Positions 14,493 to 17,214 of a stretch of DNA of 17,214 bases are shown piece by piece. The stretch is taken from assembly GCA_002425405.1 (NCBI GenBank), contig DIME01000062.1:9499-26712 (forward strand), given 5' to 3'. The position numbers and the translations under genes are program-made. This DNA is from Candidatus Accumulibacter vicinus (lineage in GTDB: Bacteria; Pseudomonadota; Gammaproteobacteria; Burkholderiales; Rhodocyclaceae). The notes under the pieces are model-generated. The model worked only from the letters and a program-made list of their open reading frames with translations, was not told where the DNA came from and did no database searches. Positions within the stretch are counted from its first letter, which is position 1; every line of letters begins with the position of its first letter.

Positions 14493-15352
14493 TGGACTGG
14501 TGCGAGTTCGACGCTGGCGCGCATCGCCGTTGCACCGTCGGGCGCTTGCGCCTCAAGAGCGCATTGCCTTTCGTTGACCGGGGTGCAGACGATGCGAAAC
14601 GGCGCCAGATCGAACAGCGGCACCAGACCACGGAAGCTGAATTCCTGCACCGGTCGTGCCACTTCCTGACGAACCAGTTCCAGCAGCAGCACCGCGGTCA
14701 GCGGTCCGTGCACCACCAGGCCCGGATAGCCCTCTTCCTTCATTGCATAAGAACGATCGTAGTGAATCCGGTGCGCATTGAAGGTCAGCGCCGAGAAGCG
14801 GAACAGGAGTCTTGGATCCGGCGTCACGAGGCGTGCACAGGCGCCTGCCGGTAACGGCGGCCAGTCGTCGAGCAGGCGTGGGCACGCCATCGCTGGCCCT
14901 GGTTCGCGATAGACGATGTCCTGCTCCTCCTCGATACACAGCTTGCCATCCTGATAATAGCCGTAGAGCACCGAAACAAAAGCCAGCTTGCCGGAGCGGC
15001 CCGATGTCAGCCGGACATCGCGAATGGTGGCCACACGTCGCGCCGGCTGGCCGATCCGCAGCGAATGATGGAAGCGCATGCGCGCGCCTGCAAACATCCG
15101 CCTCGGATAGGGAATCGGTGGCATGAAACCACCGCGCTGTGGATGTCCGTCGATGCCAAGCAGCACCTGCGGCACCCTGGGCAGAAAATAGAACCAGTGC
15201 CACAGCGGGGGCAGCGCGCTCCCGCTCCCCAGAGCGGTCTGCGTGTCGTCGAGCACTGCCGCCGCTGCCAGCGCCACTGTCGGACTCAGATCATCGTCAG
15301 TGGTCTCCTGGTGACCAATCCACTCTGCGTAGTCTGCTGTCACGTCGCTCAT
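14483..15352 (-). CDS. meh: mesaconyl-C4-CoA hydratase-like FAS1-type dehydratase
   Basis: A protein of 289 residues with two hot-dog-like halves. The C-terminal half carries the diagnostic block FRFSALTFNAHRIHYDRSYA (184-203) followed by EGYPGLVVHGPL. This is the pattern of Meh of the 3-hydroxypropionate bicycle (mesaconyl-C4-CoA to (S)-citramalyl-CoA) and of related itaconyl-CoA hydratases and HTD2-type dehydratases. The N-terminal half contains LPPLWHWFYFLP and the GGFMPP region. The start is taken at ATG 15352 because AGGAAAGGA ends eight bases upstream; an ATG three codons earlier would overlap that signal. It is divergent from two CoA-transferases that could make the C4 ester, and lies about 0.7 kb from the EMC operon. 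Itaconate breakdown is the main alternative role. The family is secure; the exact substrate is inferred. Confidence 0.8.
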   Translation of the reverse strand: MSDVTADYAEWIGHQETTDDDLSPTVALAAAAVLDDTQTALGSGSALPPLWHWFYFLPRVPQVLLGIDGHPQRGGFMPPIPYPRRMFAGARMRFHHSLRIGQPARRVATIRDVRLTSGRSGKLAFVSVLYGYYQDGKLCIEEEQDIVYREPGPAMACPRLLDDWPPLPAGACARLVTPDPRLLFRFSALTFNAHRIHYDRSYAMKEEGYPGLVVHGPLTAVLLLELVRQEVARPVQEFSFRGLVPLFDLAPFRIVCTPVNERQCALEAQAPDGATAMRASVELAPVQRP

Positions 15353-15583
15353 GCCATTCATCCTTTCCTGAGTTCCTTGAACGGTTCTGCAAGTAACGCA
15401 CAGCATACGGCCAAACGCAGGTTGACGCACACGCGTGGCGCCAATGCAGGGCTATCCTGAGATCTTTGCGCCAATGAAACCGATTTGCTCATATACTGTT
15501 CCGCTGTCGTCGGTGCCGCGCCCGTTTCGAGTCAGGCCTTGAGGGGTTTTCCGGCGAGCTTGTCGGGGGGGTCAATCACAGTG
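15353..15583. promoter_or_regulatory. divergent control region of meh and the CoA-transferases
   Basis: Contains a perfect 8-base palindrome CACGCGTG (15430-15437), immediately followed by GCGCCAATG (15438-15446), which recurs exactly at 15468-15476, 30 bases or about three helical turns away. TATACT at 15492-15497 is a candidate -10 for the plus strand, but only a poorly spaced -35 (TTGCGC, 20 bases upstream) accompanies it. Seven G (15565-15571) lie just before the chosen CoA-transferase start. This suggests shared regulation of both transcripts; no regulator gene is visible nearby. Confidence 0.4.
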
Positions 15584-16927
15584 ATGAAAGAAGAAACAGC
15601 TTCGACGGATCCTGCGCCGCTGCGCGCCGGACTGGCTGGCAACGTCGAGGCCATGCCGACAGGCGGTCAGTCCGTCCGCGAGCAGTCGCGGCAGGACGAT
15701 GCGGATCAGGATCTCTCGACCGAGATCGGTCCGCTGCCGATGAGCGGCCTGCGCATCATCGACGTCGGCACCTTTCTCGCCGGCCCTTATGCGGCGTCGA
15801 TTCTTGGCGAATTCGGCGCCGAGGTGCTGAAAGTCGAGCACCCGATCGCCGGCGATCCGATGCGCCGTTTCGGAACGGCGTCGAAGCGTCACGATGCGAC
15901 ACTGGCCTGGCTCAGCGAAGGCCGCAACCGGAAATCGGTCACTCTCGATCTGCGCCAACAGCAGGGCGTCGATCTGTTCCTGAAGCTGGTCGCCAAGTCG
16001 GATGTACTGATCGAGAACTTTCGCCCCGGCACGATGGAGGAATGGGGACTCGGTTGGAACGAGTTGAGCAAGGCCAACCCGGGCCTGGTGATGCTGCGCG
16101 TCTCGGGCTACGGACAGACCGGGCCGTATCGCAGACGTTCGGGTTTTGCGCACATTGCGCATGGTTTTGCCGGACTCTCGTACCTTGCCGGTTTTCCCGG
16201 TGAAACGCCGGTGGTCCCGGGGACCGCACCGATGGGGGACTACCTGTCCAGCCTGTACGGCGCAATCGGCATCCTGTTGGCCCTGCGCCACCGCGAGGCG
16301 ACCGGACAAGGCCAGATCATCGACATCGGCATCTACGAGGCGGTGTTCCGCCAGATGGACGAAATTGCCGCTGCTTACGGCCTGTTCGGCAAGGTGCGCG
16401 AGCGCGAAGGCGCCGGCAGCTTTGTCGCCGTTCCGCATGGCCACTTCCGCACCATCGACGACAAATGGGTCGCCATTGCCTGCACCACCGACAAGATGTT
16501 CGAACGCTTCGCGGCGGTGATGGGCAAAGCGGAACTCGCTGACGCCGATCGCTACGGCAATCAGCGCAAGCGCCTGGCAGCGCGCGACGAGGTCAACCGG
16601 ATCGTCATCGAATGGGTCGGTTCGATGTCTCGCAACGAGGTCATGAAGCGCTGCATCGACGGCGAAGTGCCGATCGGCAAGCTCAACAGCATCGCCGACA
16701 TTTTCGAGGACGAGCATTTCCAGGCGCGCGGCAACCTCGCCCATCTACAGGAAGAAGGTCTGGGTGAAGTGGTGATTCCGGGCGTGGTACCGACACTGTC
16801 CGAAACGCCGGGCAGGATTTCCAACCTCGGTCCCCCACTCGGCAACGCGACCTATGAAGTGCTGCGCGAGCTACTCGGGATTTCGGCAAGGGAAATCAAG
16901 CGGCTACGACAACACAAGATCATCTGA
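15584..16927 (+). CDS. family III CoA-transferase, first of a tandem pair (Smt/Mct-like)
   Basis: A CaiB/BaiF-type CoA-transferase of 447 residues from the chosen ATG. The core begins at MSGLRIIDVGTFLAGPYAAS (53-72), with EFGAEVLKVEHP, ENFRPGTMEEWGLG (144-157) and MGDYLSS, whose D219 is the likely catalytic aspartate that forms the enzyme-anhydride. The family moves CoA between carboxylic acids. Beside meh, the likely reactions are succinyl-CoA:malate or citramalate transfer (SmtA/SmtB of Chloroflexus, also a tandem pair) or intramolecular mesaconyl-C1-CoA to C4-CoA transfer (Mct). Itaconate activation is another possibility. The start is uncertain: the frame is open back to 15485, ATG 15584 has only a G-run upstream, and ATG 15740 would remove an acidic, apparently disordered extension of about 52 residues absent from the downstream paralogue. 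The next gene follows after 21 bases. Confidence 0.85.
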   Translation: MKEETASTDPAPLRAGLAGNVEAMPTGGQSVREQSRQDDADQDLSTEIGPLPMSGLRIIDVGTFLAGPYAASILGEFGAEVLKVEHPIAGDPMRRFGTASKRHDATLAWLSEGRNRKSVTLDLRQQQGVDLFLKLVAKSDVLIENFRPGTMEEWGLGWNELSKANPGLVMLRVSGYGQTGPYRRRSGFAHIAHGFAGLSYLAGFPGETPVVPGTAPMGDYLSSLYGAIGILLALRHREATGQGQIIDIGIYEAVFRQMDEIAAAYGLFGKVREREGAGSFVAVPHGHFRTIDDKWVAIACTTDKMFERFAAVMGKAELADADRYGNQRKRLAARDEVNRIVIEWVGSMSRNEVMKRCIDGEVPIGKLNSIADIFEDEHFQARGNLAHLQEEGLGEVVIPGVVPTLSETPGRISNLGPPLGNATYEVLRELLGISAREIKRLRQHKII

Positions 16928-16948
16928 ACAGGCCATCGCGAGGGTTCC

Positions 16949-17214
16949 ATGACTACCCCTGATCCCGCCGTGACCCGGCTGCCACTCGAAGGGATTCGCG
17001 TCATCGATGCGGCAACGGTCATCGCTGCACCTTACAGCGCGACCATCCTGAGTGAATTCGGCGCCGAGGTGTTGAAAGTCGAAAACCCGATCGGCGGCGA
17101 CCCAATGCGTTACTTCGGAACTCCGACCAAACGCAAGGACACGCTCGCCTGGCTCAGCGAAGCGCGCAACAAGAAATCGGTGACCCTCGACCTGCACCTG
17201 CCCGAAGGCGTCGA
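16949..17214 (+). CDS. family III CoA-transferase, second of a tandem pair, 3' end outside window
   Basis: The first 88 codons of a paralogue of the preceding gene. The start is ATG with GAGGG four bases upstream, then a 12-residue leader and LEGIRVIDAATVIAAPYSAT, EFGAEVLKVENP, GGDPMRYFGTPTKR and LAWLSEARNKKSVTLDL. These blocks align position by position with the first transferase (for example GDPMRRFGTASKR and LAWLSEGRNRKSVTLDL there), which indicates duplication. Two adjacent, diverged paralogues recall the SmtA/SmtB subunits of succinyl-CoA:L-malate CoA-transferase in Chloroflexus. Independent enzymes of different specificity are equally possible. The catalytic aspartate lies beyond the window. 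Confidence 0.85.
   Translation, partial: MTTPDPAVTRLPLEGIRVIDAATVIAAPYSATILSEFGAEVLKVENPIGGDPMRYFGTPTKRKDTLAWLSEARNKKSVTLDLHLPEGV

Noticed and set aside
15572..16744. Open frame of 390 codons on the minus strand opposite the first CoA-transferase
   Set aside because: Antisense shadow; the plus-strand reading matches family III CoA-transferases throughout.
1..17214. CRISPR array, tRNA or rRNA genes, phage or complete insertion sequence
   Set aside because: No regularly spaced repeats, cloverleaf-like or rRNA-like segments, phage genes or intact transposase were recognised by eye on either strand.

Overview
The window is about 60% GC with tightly packed, co-directional genes. It carries most of an ethylmalonyl-CoA (EMC) pathway operon, joined to genes typical of the second (glyoxylate) cycle of the 3-hydroxypropionate bicycle. 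Gene content and protein style suggest a betaproteobacterium of the Rhodocyclales type. A polyhydroxyalkanoate- and polyphosphate-storing lineage such as 'Candidatus Accumulibacter' would fit, but this is inference from context and was not tested.

Layout. (1) 1-1842, minus strand: a di-heme cytochrome c peroxidase-like lipoprotein, a DUF599 membrane protein and the first 45 codons of a RarD-type transporter, probably one operon. (2) 1993-2892, plus strand: a secreted phosphoesterase/acid phosphatase, divergent from the peroxidase across a region with a near-perfect 24-bp palindrome. (3) 2916-13769, minus strand: the EMC block. In transcription order it holds a HpcH/HpaI/CitE-superfamily lyase of an unusual 480-residue type, methylsuccinyl-CoA dehydrogenase (mcd), mesaconyl-CoA hydratase (mch), ethylmalonyl-CoA mutase (ecm), the GTPase chaperone meaB, crotonyl-CoA carboxylase/reductase (ccr) with a C-terminal CBS pair, and a quinone-oxidoreductase-like reductase. 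An (R)-enoyl-CoA hydratase follows after a 162-bp gap. (4) 13770-14482: a gap of about 0.7 kb with no recognisable gene. (5) 14483-15352, minus strand: a mesaconyl-C4-CoA hydratase-like protein. Divergent from it on the plus strand are two tandem family III CoA-transferases (15584-16927 and 16949 to the window edge).

How the genes fit together. (R)-3-hydroxybutyryl-CoA is dehydrated to crotonyl-CoA, reductively carboxylated by Ccr, rearranged by Ecm (B12-dependent, protected by MeaB), oxidised by Mcd to mesaconyl-C1-CoA, hydrated by Mch to methylmalyl-CoA and then cleaved, plausibly by the first gene of the operon, to glyoxylate and propionyl-CoA. The CoA-transferase/Meh locus next door could divert mesaconyl-CoA through the C4 ester to citramalyl-CoA, and so to pyruvate and acetyl-CoA. 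That would make mesaconyl-CoA a branch point. An ethylmalonyl-CoA epimerase and a canonical Mcl1 lyase are not in the window.

The most unusual points are the CBS fusion on Ccr, the non-canonical lyase at the head of the operon, and the pairing of EMC genes with a Meh/CoA-transferase locus.
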